A DNA stretch of 10,065 nucleotides from CAYYAQ01 sp964469555 (GTDB lineage Bacteria; Planctomycetota; UBA1135; UBA2386), in contig CAYYAQ010000190.1 in the NCBI GenBank assembly GCA_964469555.1, positions 1 through 10,065 on the forward strand, given 5' to 3'. This document shows, piece by piece, positions 1-5,800 of this stretch. Under the pieces are notes generated by a model that worked only from the letters and a program-made list of their open reading frames with translations, had not been told where the DNA came from and ran no database searches. The translations under genes and the position numbers were made by a program. Position 1 is the first letter of the stretch, and each line of letters opens with the position of its first letter.

Positions 1-232
1 ATGCTGTTTCACGATTCGATGACTCGAAAGCCATCGAGAACGTGGGTCTTTTTTTAGCACTCCTCATCCGGATCGGCTCCGAACCTCGTCCGAAAACGCG
101 GTCGCAACCGTTCGGTGGAATTGGATTTAGGCCTTTCGGCCCGTGCTCACACACTTAGCTTTTGGGTTACCCTGAATGTCAAAGAGCGTACTGGTCACGC
201 TAAACTGCGGGGCAACCGCTGGCAGCGCGAGG
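1..232 (-). other. 5' leader of a ribosomal RNA operon (16S gene beyond left edge)
   Basis: Read on the minus strand this stretch has the order expected of an rrn leader: a boxA-like antitermination site (177-187), then a GTGTGTGAGCAC element (143-154) resembling the boxC/RNase III processing region before 16S in proteobacteria, then a small hairpin GGCC-GAAA-GGCC (130-141) with a GNRA tetraloop. About 130 nt of non-coding sequence follow to the window edge. No open frame here resembles a protein. The 16S 5' end is not in the window, so the rRNA gene itself is inferred to start just left of base 1. A further hairpin (TCGATG/CATCGA, 16-37) lies close to that edge. Identity rests on motif order and not on alignment. 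Confidence 0.68.
177..187 (-). promoter_or_regulatory. boxA-like rRNA antitermination site
   Basis: The minus strand reads GCTCTTTGACA. The Escherichia coli rrn boxA is TGCTCTTTAACA, so the core differs at one base. boxA in nascent rRNA binds NusB/NusE and lets RNA polymerase resist Rho termination through untranslated rRNA. Its position downstream of a possible promoter and upstream of boxC-like sequence supports the rRNA leader call. Confidence 0.7.
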
Positions 233-238
233 CGAAGA

Positions 239-266
239 ACCTTATCGAGTTGGCGAGGTGATGCAA
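239..266 (-). promoter_or_regulatory. Candidate rRNA operon promoter
   Basis: On the minus strand TTGCAT (261-266) is followed after 16 nt by TAAGGT (239-244), a fair sigma-70 type match. This predicts transcription from about position 232, some 45 nt before boxA. The bases after the -10 are GC-rich, as in stringently controlled rRNA promoters. No other pair of boxes nearby is better, but the match is not strong. Confidence 0.35.
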
Positions 267-455
267 GCCCGCGAAGCGTAAACTTTCCGAAGTTTTGGAT
301 CCTCGGAACGTTGGGCGCTGCCTTGGTTTACGTACGCTCGCGATGGGGAAACCTGGGGAAACTCGTGGGAGGTTGAGGATCGTCACCGATCCCCACACCC
401 GTGGCGCCGTACCGGGTTGTGCCTACTCCGCCGCTGTGCCCGGAAGTCCGCCAAT

Positions 456-479
456 CCACGCCCCTTCCGACCGGCGTGG
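456..479 (-). other. Inverted repeat between transpeptidase gene and rrn leader
   Basis: CCACGCC and GGCGTGG form a perfect 7-bp stem around a 10-nt loop, about 50 nt after the transpeptidase stop. No run of U follows on either strand, so it is not a classical intrinsic terminator. It may still be a transcript 3' end or a pausing structure. Confidence 0.3.
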
Positions 480-499
480 GTAACACTGCAGGGTTGCGC

Positions 500-519
500 C
501 CGCCAGGCACCTGCGGCGG
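500..519 (-). terminator. Possible 3' hairpin of the transpeptidase transcript
   Basis: On the minus strand, 10 nt after the stop codon of the upstream gene, CCGCC pairs with GGCGG around an inner AG/CT extension and a GTGC loop. The stem is GC-rich but no U-tract follows, so termination efficiency is uncertain. With the repeat at 456-479 it is the only candidate boundary between this gene and the rRNA operon. Confidence 0.35.
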
Positions 520-528
520 ATCAGCTCC

Positions 529-1749
529 TCACCGACTCGCCGCGATCACGATCTTGCTGCCTCTGGGCACCAGCCGGAAGAACTCCTCGATGTCGGCGTC
601 GTGCATGCGAATGCAGCCCAGGGACGAGCGCGTCCGGACCGTCTCCGGCGCGGCGGTGCCGTGCGCCCCAAAGCCGCTGAACGAGTCGTGGGCGAACTTC
701 ACGAAGTACCGCCCCAGGACGTTCTTCGGGTGCCCAAACGCGTAGGTGTTGCCATCCGGAGCGTACCAATCGGGGTTGGAGAGCTTGTCCGCGACCCGAA
801 ACGTCGTCTCTGGAGTGCTGCACCCGTCCTTGCCGTGGCCCACCCAGTAGAGCCGGACGATCGTGTCTCCGATGTAGACCGCCATCAAGTAGCTGTCCTT
901 CTCCAGCTTGGCCCACACGGGCTCCACCGGGATCTTGATGGTCTTGCCCGCCTGCAAGCGGTTCGGGCGCCCGATGCGGTTCACGTAGCACAGGGTCCAG
1001 CCCTCCATCCAGATCTTGTCCCTGCGGTACTTCGCGGCGATCCCGTTGAGGGTCTCACCGGGCTTCACCTTGTGACTCCTGGCCTTCGTCAGGCGCGACG
1101 GGTTGAAGGTCACCTGGTTGACGAGTCGCTTGTGGTGCCCGTAGACCTCGTTGACGAGGTCAAAGGCCTCGTTTTGCTTCTTTTCGATCGGCCCCCGCAT
1201 GCACTTCTCGAGCAGCAGGGTCGACTTGACGATGGCCTTTTCGCGGTCCAGTCGCTTGATCCCGGCGAGGACCTTGCGCACGAGCTTGCGGCCCTCGGTC
1301 GAGTGCAGGAACCCGTTGGCCCTCCCCAGCACCCGCATCTGGCCCGCCACGTCGGTCGCCCCGTCCGCGGCCTTCCGGAGCGCCGCCGCCAACTTGCCTC
1401 GCTGCGGCTCCTGTGCCTCCAACAGCCTCTGGAACCCGATCTCTAGCACTTCCTCATCTGCCGCCGCGATCCCCTGGACGATCTTCCCGGGGGCGGAGGC
1501 TTGGAGCGGGACCGTGGACTTGACGGCCTCCTGTTTCGCCACCGTGCCTGGTCCGCTGGTCCCCTTGCCGGCTGTGCCCTTCCCGGCGTTCGCTGGTCCC
1601 GAAGGCCCCGCTGAAGCGCCTTCCGAGGCAGCCTCGAACGCGAGGTCAGCCGGTCCCGCCGTGCCTGCGTGGCTCAACTTGTCCGAGTACCACTGCCAGC
1701 CAAGGTAGACCGAGACCACAGCCAACAGACCGATCACGAAACGCAACAT
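529..1749 (-). CDS. LysM and YkuD domain L,D-transpeptidase
   Basis: Predicted 406-residue membrane-anchored enzyme that would form or remodel L,D cross-links in peptidoglycan, or attach proteins to it. Residues 3-20 form one hydrophobic segment (signal anchor or uncleaved signal). Residues 27-80 are a low-complexity Ala/Gly/Ser/Pro/Lys linker. About 95-215 is a helical region I do not recognise. A LysM module with the typical KVKPGETLNGIA start spans about 226-274, and a YkuD fold runs from about 286 to the end. The catalytic signature is intact: HGT at 363-365 and S376-L-G-C379-I-R-M, with Cys379 as nucleophile. The family often has SHGC; here it is SLGC, a common variant. The ATG start is supported by an AGGAGG six bases upstream. 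The fold and motif assignment is firm; the physiological substrate is unknown. Confidence 0.92.
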   Translation of the reverse strand: MLRFVIGLLAVVSVYLGWQWYSDKLSHAGTAGPADLAFEAASEGASAGPSGPANAGKGTAGKGTSGPGTVAKQEAVKSTVPLQASAPGKIVQGIAAADEEVLEIGFQRLLEAQEPQRGKLAAALRKAADGATDVAGQMRVLGRANGFLHSTEGRKLVRKVLAGIKRLDREKAIVKSTLLLEKCMRGPIEKKQNEAFDLVNEVYGHHKRLVNQVTFNPSRLTKARSHKVKPGETLNGIAAKYRRDKIWMEGWTLCYVNRIGRPNRLQAGKTIKIPVEPVWAKLEKDSYLMAVYIGDTIVRLYWVGHGKDGCSTPETTFRVADKLSNPDWYAPDGNTYAFGHPKNVLGRYFVKFAHDSFSGFGAHGTAAPETVRTRSSLGCIRMHDADIEEFFRLVPRGSKIVIAASR

Positions 1750-1754
1750 CCTTA

Positions 1755-1760
1755 CCTCCT
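1755..1760 (-). promoter_or_regulatory. Strong Shine-Dalgarno of the transpeptidase gene
   Basis: The minus strand reads AGGAGG, 5 nt before the ATG at 1749. It is the strongest ribosome binding site in the window and fixes this start. Confidence 0.85.
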
Positions 1761-1794
1761 CTGTGGACGCGGACCGCCTCTGGCGACCGTGTCA

Positions 1795-1806
1795 GGTTGT
1801 TCAACC
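1795..1806. repeat. Short palindrome upstream of the transpeptidase gene
   Basis: GGTTG-TT-CAACC is a 12-nt dyad about 46-57 nt before the transpeptidase ATG. It could be a regulator binding site or a small leader hairpin. A dyad of this size can also arise by chance, so I assign no function. Confidence 0.2.
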
Positions 1807-1911
1807 GCAACTTGGGCCGCCCACTCGCGCACTGACCGAGTCGAGCGATGCGACCGCCTGATGAGTATCCGAAAGACTCCCCACCACTTGGCGCCGTGCG
1901 CAGCGGGAACA

Positions 1912-2046
1912 GCTGAACCCAGGCGGACAAGGTGGGAGCCCCCAGAGACCGGTTCTGTTTCCGGCTGGTCCCTGGACAGGGTCCAGAGACCTCCGAAACG
2001 CCCCGGCCTTCAAGGTCGGTTCCCTAAGTTAGGGCATCGGTTCAGC
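1912..2046 (-). ncRNA. Putative structured leader RNA or small RNA, unidentified
   Basis: This is the core of the 397-nt stretch 1750-2146, which holds no convincing gene. On the minus strand GCTGAACC (2046-2039) can pair with GGTTCAGC (1919-1912), enclosing a 135-nt domain. Outside it GGAAC/GTTCC (1906-1910 with 2051-2055) may extend the stem. Inside are CCCTA-ACT-TAGGG (2022-2034), an imperfect hairpin CCG-CCT/AGG-CGG (2003-2019) and the competing 9-mers at 1942-1991. It could be the 5' leader of the transpeptidase mRNA or an independent small RNA. I do not recognise a known riboswitch, 6S RNA, SRP RNA or RNase P core. An 8-bp pair alone is expected about once by chance in 400 nt, so the case rests on the combination. 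Confidence 0.35.
1942..1991 (-). promoter_or_regulatory. Mutually exclusive hairpins (switch-like element)
   Basis: On the minus strand two identical copies of GGTCTCTGG (1991-1983 and 1950-1942) flank CCAGGGACC (1975-1967). The middle element can pair over all nine positions, with one G-U wobble, with the first copy (7-nt loop) or with the second (16-nt loop), but not with both. In plus-strand RNA the same pairings would contain an A-C mismatch, which favours a minus-strand transcript, the sense of the downstream transpeptidase gene. The geometry resembles attenuators and riboswitch expression platforms. A function is inferred, not shown. Confidence 0.4.
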
Positions 2047-2101
2047 GATTGTTCCTCGGGCGATCACGAACACCGCAGTAGAGGAGCCTTCGAACGCCCA
2101 T

Positions 2102-2129
2102 ACAATAGCGCGATCTCGCCGCGGGGCAA
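2102..2129 (-). promoter_or_regulatory. Candidate promoter for the structured leader / transpeptidase
   Basis: On the minus strand TTGCCC (2124-2129), a 16-nt spacer and TATTGT (2102-2107) give a plausible sigma-70 type promoter just after the oxidoreductase stop. It would start transcription near 2094, about 50 nt before the structured domain. I saw no better promoter closer to the transpeptidase ATG, which would leave a leader of about 345 nt. Confidence 0.35.
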
Positions 2130-2146
2130 TAACCCGCCGGACGACG

Positions 2147-3142
2147 CTACCAGCTGTTGGCTGCGATGGCTTTCTGGACCCTCTCCGCGATGGCAACGGC
2201 AGCACAACCGTCGGCCCCGGACACCACGGGAGGGGTCCGATTCTGCACCGAACCCAGGAACGATGACAGTTCATCCTGGAGGGGGTTGCCATCGTCCATG
2301 CTGAGCTCTCGGACCGAGAACAACCCCTGGAACACGTATTTCCACAGGTCGTCGATCTGCTTCGGATCCACCGGATCGAGGTTCTGGAAGTCCCATCCGG
2401 GGTTCTTCTGGATCAACGTCCCCTTCCCCTCCTGGAAGTCGAGACTCGCGTAGCAGTCCTTGGAGAAGATCCGCATGCGCCGCATCGGCTTCAACGCGAC
2501 GCGGCTGGCGGTGAGATGCGCCGCCGCGCCATTCTCGAACCGCAGGATCGCGCTGGCCATGTCCTCCGCCGGAGTGAAGACCGCACCGCCGAAGGCGGCG
2601 ACGGACGTAACCTCGGAGTCGACCAACGCGAGGATGATGTCGAGATCGTGGATCATCAGATCGAGCACGACGCCGATATCGACGCTGCGGAAGCTGAACG
2701 GCGCGAGCCGATTGGACTCGATGTAGCGCGGCACGACGTCCAGATCCTTGATCGCCGACAAGGCCTTGTTGAAGCGCTCGACGTGGCCGACCTGCAGGAT
2801 GCGTTCGCCCGCCTCCGCCAGCGCGACCATCGTCTCTCCCTCGGCACTGGTGGGTGCGATCGGCTTCTCGACGAGCACGTCGACGCCGTTTTCGAGGAAG
2901 AAGCTCGCGACCTCGAGGTGCAGCTGCGTGGGCACGACGACGCTGACTGCGTCGACCTTCCCGAGCATGTCGCGGTAGTCGGCGAGTCCTTCGACGTCGA
3001 AGTCTGCGACCGCCTTCGCGCGGCTCGCCTCATCGACCTCCGCGATGGCGACCAGCTCGGCGAGAGGGTTTTCGGCCAGGAGCCGCACGTGGTGCCGTCC
3101 CAGGTGTCCGACCCCCACCACTCCGATCCGCGTCGTCGCCAT
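2147..3142 (-). CDS. Gfo/Idh/MocA family NAD(P)-dependent oxidoreductase
   Basis: A 331-residue oxidoreductase of normal family length. The N-terminal Rossmann fold starts with GVVGVGHLG (residues 7-15). The family EKP motif is at 92-94, the QVGHVERFN strand at 117-125, and the D161-xxx-H165-D-x-D168 segment of the catalytic domain is present. The reaction is likely oxidation or reduction of a sugar hydroxyl. It starts 9 nt after the LpxC-FabZ stop with no clear Shine-Dalgarno, so it is probably translationally coupled to it. That points to a nucleotide sugar or lipid A role. Enzymes of this family near lipid A genes include GnnA, which oxidises the 3-position of UDP-GlcNAc together with the aminotransferase GnnB. 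No GnnB is visible here, so the GnnA role is only a possibility. Confidence 0.9.
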   Translation of the reverse strand: MATTRIGVVGVGHLGRHHVRLLAENPLAELVAIAEVDEASRAKAVADFDVEGLADYRDMLGKVDAVSVVVPTQLHLEVASFFLENGVDVLVEKPIAPTSAEGETMVALAEAGERILQVGHVERFNKALSAIKDLDVVPRYIESNRLAPFSFRSVDIGVVLDLMIHDLDIILALVDSEVTSVAAFGGAVFTPAEDMASAILRFENGAAAHLTASRVALKPMRRMRIFSKDCYASLDFQEGKGTLIQKNPGWDFQNLDPVDPKQIDDLWKYVFQGLFSVRELSMDDGNPLQDELSSFLGSVQNRTPPVVSGADGCAAVAIAERVQKAIAANSW

Positions 3143-3151
3143 CGGCAGCGG

Positions 3152-4492
3152 CTAGGAATCGACGAGAGTGAACTTCAGCTGCGCTTCGGCGACCAGCTTG
3201 CCGGCAACCTTGCAGCGCGCGGCGACATGGCTGACGCTCGGTTTGGAGCGGATCGTGTCCACTTCGATCCGGAGCTGATCGCCCGGCACCACGGCACCGC
3301 GCAGCTTCACGCGATCGATGCTCCACAGCACGGCCAGCTTGCCGGTGTTCTCGAGTTTGCGCAGCAGCAGGACCCCTGCGAGCTGCGCCATCGCTTCGAG
3401 TTGCAGCACTCCAGGCATGATCGGCTGCTCGGGCCAGTGGCCCTGAAAGAACGGCTCGTTGATGCTGACGTTCTTGATCCCGACGGCGTGCTTGTACCCT
3501 TCGAGTTCGATGACCCGGTCGATCATCAGGAACGGGTAGCGATGCGGCAGCAGGTTGAAGATCTCCCGGATCTCCATCCCGGACTCCCGCACGACGGAAC
3601 CCCGGTTCTCCTCGATCTGCATCGCTTCGAGAAGCTCCTGCACGAGCCTGAGGTTCATCGAGTGGCCCGAACGCGTCGCGATGATGTGGGCGTCCAGGTC
3701 CGCGCCCAGCGTCGCGAGGTCACCGACGAGATCCAGGACCTTGTGACGGGCCAACTCGTCCTCGAAGCGCAGGGTGTTCTCGCGCACGCCGCCACCACCG
3801 ACGATNNNNNNNNNNATCAGCGTGTTCTGAGACGTGGCGCCGCGCCCGAATCCGGCCTCGCGAAGCTTCTCGATCTCGTGCTCGAACACGAACGTCCGGG
3901 CGCCCGCGATCTCGGTCGCGAACTGCTCGGGGGTGATCTCGAAGGTGACGGACTGCTTGCTCAGTCCGTTGAGACCCGCGACCTGGGAGTAGTCCAGGTG
4001 GTAGTCGATCGTCAGCCCACCGGATCCCGGCAGGGCTACGAGGGAGGAGTCGCCGTCGCGGACGTAGATCGGCTCCTCCACGACGAATCGTTTGCGTTCG
4101 GCCTTCTGCTCGACGACCCCGGCGCTCTGCAGCGCCACGACGAAGTCCTTCGCCGAACCGTCGAGTCCGGGCACTTCCTCGCCATCGATCTCGACCGTGG
4201 CGTTGTCGATCTGCAACGCCCAGAGCGCACCCATCAGGTGCTCGACGGTGTGCACTTCGGCCAGACCACTCATCAGGACACTCCGACGATCCCGAGGCTT
4301 CAGGTGGGTGCACAGCGCGTTCACCTCAGGCTGGTCGTCCAGGTCGATTCGCCGGAAGATGATTCCCGACCCGGCGTCGGCAGGCTTGATCGAGACCTTG
4401 GCGTCCTTGCCCGAGTGTAGACCGGCACCCTCCAACTCGACCTGATTCTTCAGGGTGTGCTGGAAACGGTGATTACTCGGACTCGCTACCAA
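3152..4492 (-). CDS. lpxC-fabZ: Bifunctional LpxC-FabZ: UDP-3-O-acyl-GlcNAc deacetylase / 3-hydroxyacyl-ACP dehydratase
   Basis: A fusion of two cytoplasmic enzymes. LpxC performs the committed step of lipid A synthesis. FabZ dehydrates 3-hydroxyacyl-ACP, the donor pool shared with lipid A acylation. LpxC spans about residues 9-290: zinc ligands H85 (HTVEH), H250 and D254 (RHKVLD), and the catalytic-site His H277 (SGHSMN). FabZ spans about 303-446: LPHRYPF at 315-321, catalytic H352 (GHWP) and E366 (LEAMAQ). All key residues are present. Such fusions are well known in Bacteroidota and relatives. The reading frame begins with TTG at 4492 without a clear Shine-Dalgarno; homology starts only near residue 10, so the start is uncertain. 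Ten N fall at codons 226-229 (see the gap entry). It lies 84 nt after the Skp gene and 9 nt before the oxidoreductase. Confidence 0.95.
   Translation of the reverse strand: MVASPSNHRFQHTLKNQVELEGAGLHSGKDAKVSIKPADAGSGIIFRRIDLDDQPEVNALCTHLKPRDRRSVLMSGLAEVHTVEHLMGALWALQIDNATVEIDGEEVPGLDGSAKDFVVALQSAGVVEQKAERKRFVVEEPIYVRDGDSSLVALPGSGGLTIDYHLDYSQVAGLNGLSKQSVTFEITPEQFATEIAGARTFVFEHEIEKLREAGFGRGATSQNTLXXXXIVGGGGVRENTLRFEDELARHKVLDLVGDLATLGADLDAHIIATRSGHSMNLRLVQELLEAMQIEENRGSVVRESGMEIREIFNLLPHRYPFLMIDRVIELEGYKHAVGIKNVSINEPFFQGHWPEQPIMPGVLQLEAMAQLAGVLLLRKLENTGKLAVLWSIDRVKLRGAVVPGDQLRIEVDTIRSKPSVSHVAARCKVAGKLVAEAQLKFTLVDS
3806..3815. other. Assembly gap of ten N inside lpxC
   Basis: Ten N interrupt the LpxC domain. 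The left flank ends ACGAT and the right flank starts ATCAG, sharing AT. Removing the N and one copy of AT takes out exactly 12 nt and restores the minus-strand protein N-T-L-I-V-G-G-G-G-V-R-E-N, a natural LpxC length before LRFEDE. The true gap is therefore probably empty and the flanking contigs overlap. Confidence 0.85.
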
Positions 4493-4576
4493 TGTGCCAC
4501 GACTCGAAGGGGGGGAACGGCTCTCGAAGCGAAGACGATGATTGCGGGAGAGTGTAATGCCACCGCCCGCGACTCC

Positions 4577-5269
4577 CTACTTGGCCTTCAGGTATTTGAT
4601 GAGGTCTTCCGTGATGTCCAGATCTGGAGCGTGGTAGATCACGCCCCGCTGCCGATTGGCGAGGATCTGCCGGTTCATCGCGCTGGCCGCGGAGCGCGCC
4701 ATCCGCCTGGCCAGCATCTCCTTGATCGTGAGGTGAGGATGCTTGCGGAGAACCAAAAGGATGCCTCGGCGCGCGGCTAGTTCGGCCACGGCGACGCTGA
4801 CCTCTTGATAGATCTTGTCGTCGTTCAAAACCTTCTGCCGCTCCAACTCGGTGTTGTACATCTTGCCCGCCAGGCTGAGTTTCCCGAGCAGAGCCTCGCG
4901 CTCGAGTTCCTTCTGCATCCGTTCGGGAGAGACGACCATCATCTCGATCTCGAGCTTGAAGGACTTGACCTGGCTCTTCATGCCCTCGATGTCCTTCTGG
5001 TACATCTGGGCCTGCTTCGCGCCTTCCGCCATCCCCTTCTTGAACGCCTTCGTGTGGGTAGCGGCCTTTTCCATGTCGACGACAGCGAACGGGATGGGCG
5101 CGGGCTCTCGCTTCCCACCGGTCTCCACGGCCTTCTTGACGGTCGCCTTGCCCTTAGTGGCCGGGGCCGGATCTCCCTTCTTCTGCACGACTTGCGCAGC
5201 GAGCGGCGCGACGAGCAGGAGGACGACGAGGGTAGAGACGGACGGGATGACGCGGCTGGGGATTCTCAT
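4577..5269 (-). CDS. skp: OmpH/Skp family periplasmic chaperone
   Basis: A 230-residue secreted protein of the OmpH (Skp) family, periplasmic chaperones that hold unfolded outer-membrane proteins on the way to the BAM machinery. Residues 1-25 form a signal peptide (hydrophobic 10-24, cleavage likely after LAA). A Lys/Pro/Ala-rich linker follows to about 58. The family core starts at FAVVDMEKA (61-69), continues as a long charged coiled coil (about 70-155) and ends in the typical YHAPDLDITEDLIKYL segment. It is longer than E. coli Skp because of the linker. The ATG at 5269 is chosen over an open upstream extension to 5776 because AGGAG lies 5 nt before it and the signal peptide starts there. 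It heads the lipid A operon, as Skp genes often do, but lpxD, usually next, is absent. Confidence 0.87.
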   Translation of the reverse strand: MRIPSRVIPSVSTLVVLLLVAPLAAQVVQKKGDPAPATKGKATVKKAVETGGKREPAPIPFAVVDMEKAATHTKAFKKGMAEGAKQAQMYQKDIEGMKSQVKSFKLEIEMMVVSPERMQKELEREALLGKLSLAGKMYNTELERQKVLNDDKIYQEVSVAVAELAARRGILLVLRKHPHLTIKEMLARRMARSAASAMNRQILANRQRGVIYHAPDLDITEDLIKYLKAK

Positions 5270-5274
5270 ATGCA

Positions 5275-5320
5275 CTCCTGGTATGTGCGCCGATATACGC
5301 TCCCCGAGGTGCTCGCGAAA
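5275..5320 (-). promoter_or_regulatory. Candidate promoter and ribosome binding site of the Skp-lpxC unit
   Basis: On the minus strand TTTCGC (5315-5320), 17 nt and TATATC (5292-5297) form a weak -35 and a good -10. AGGAG (5275-5279) lies 5 nt before the Skp ATG. The 105-nt region is shared with the divergent JAMM gene. Confidence 0.35.
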
Positions 5321-5362
5321 GAACTCCCGCAGGCAAAGTTCCGATCCGCAACCGACCGCCCG

Positions 5363-5368
5363 TACACT
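5363..5368 (+). promoter_or_regulatory. -10 box placed for a leaderless JAMM gene transcript
   Basis: TACACT is followed by exactly 6 nt and then the ATG at 5375, which would itself be the transcription start. No Shine-Dalgarno is present before this ATG. The only -35 candidate (TTCCGA, 5339-5344, 18-nt spacer) is poor. Confidence 0.35.
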
Positions 5369-5374
5369 CCCCAC

Positions 5375-5800
5375 ATGTTCGTCGCAATCGATCCGGAGTT
5401 GGAAGCCGACTTCCGGGACCACGCCCGCGCCGCTTTCCCCCGTGAGGCATGTGGCCTGCTCGGTCGCGCCCCGGACCCGACCGTGATTCGTCTGGTCTGC
5501 TATCAGAGAATGGCGAATCTCGCCGCGGCGACCGACCGTTTCGAAATGGATCCGATCGCCGTAGTCCAAGGTGAACAACAGCTTCGGGCTGCCGGACTCG
5601 AACTCGGCGCCGTTTTCCACAGCCATCCCGGCGCGCCGCCGACGCCGAGCACTGCAGACCACGCGGAGGCGTGGCCAGGCCTCGCGCAACTGATCCTGTC
5701 GGTTCGTTGGAACGGGGATAATTCTGGAGAACTCACGGCCTGGATGCGCCGAGGTGATCGATTGCGCCCCCTGCACCCGATCGGGCGGTGTCTGGCGTGA
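5375..5800 (+). CDS. JAMM/MPN+ zinc metalloprotease (Mec+-like, M67 family)
   Basis: A 141-residue single-domain protein with a complete JAMM zinc site: E24 (REACGLL), H82-S-H84-P, S92 and D95. Such enzymes cleave isopeptide or C-terminal peptide bonds next to ubiquitin-like proteins. The bacterial Mec+ type releases cysteine from the sulfur carrier CysO. The length is normal for free-standing bacterial members. The frame is open far upstream, but family homology begins at this ATG, and the upstream part is antisense to the Skp gene. It overlaps the rhodanese-E1 gene by 4 nt (GTGA), so the two are almost certainly co-translated and act in one pathway. The substrate is inferred: no ubiquitin-like carrier is in the window. 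Confidence 0.9.
   Translation: MFVAIDPELEADFRDHARAAFPREACGLLGRAPDPTVIRLVCYQRMANLAAATDRFEMDPIAVVQGEQQLRAAGLELGAVFHSHPGAPPTPSTADHAEAWPGLAQLILSVRWNGDNSGELTAWMRRGDRLRPLHPIGRCLA

Noticed and set aside
16..55. Hairpin 16-37 and a run of seven T at 49-55 as a plus-strand intrinsic terminator
   Set aside because: Eleven bases separate stem and T-run, too far for an intrinsic terminator, and no plus-strand gene ends nearby.
234..244. GAAGAACCTTA, which resembles a 16S rRNA segment
   Set aside because: Only about ten bases match, the surrounding sequence does not continue as 16S, and it lies on the opposite strand to the predicted operon. It is coincidence.
1912..2046. Identity as 6S RNA, SRP RNA, RNase P, tmRNA or a known riboswitch
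   Set aside because: I looked for the core motifs of these RNAs on both strands and found only chance fragments, such as ACAGAACC, without the partner elements.
2516..4420. Plus-strand open frame of 634 codons opposite lpxC-fabZ and the oxidoreductase
   Set aside because: It is antisense to two genes with complete motifs, its protein is Arg/Asp/His-rich with no recognisable domain, and it also crosses the N gap. It is a shadow frame of GC-rich DNA.
5270..5776. Extension of the Skp gene upstream to 5776
   Set aside because: The added sequence is antisense to the JAMM gene. The signal peptide and the AGGAG site both place the start at 5269.
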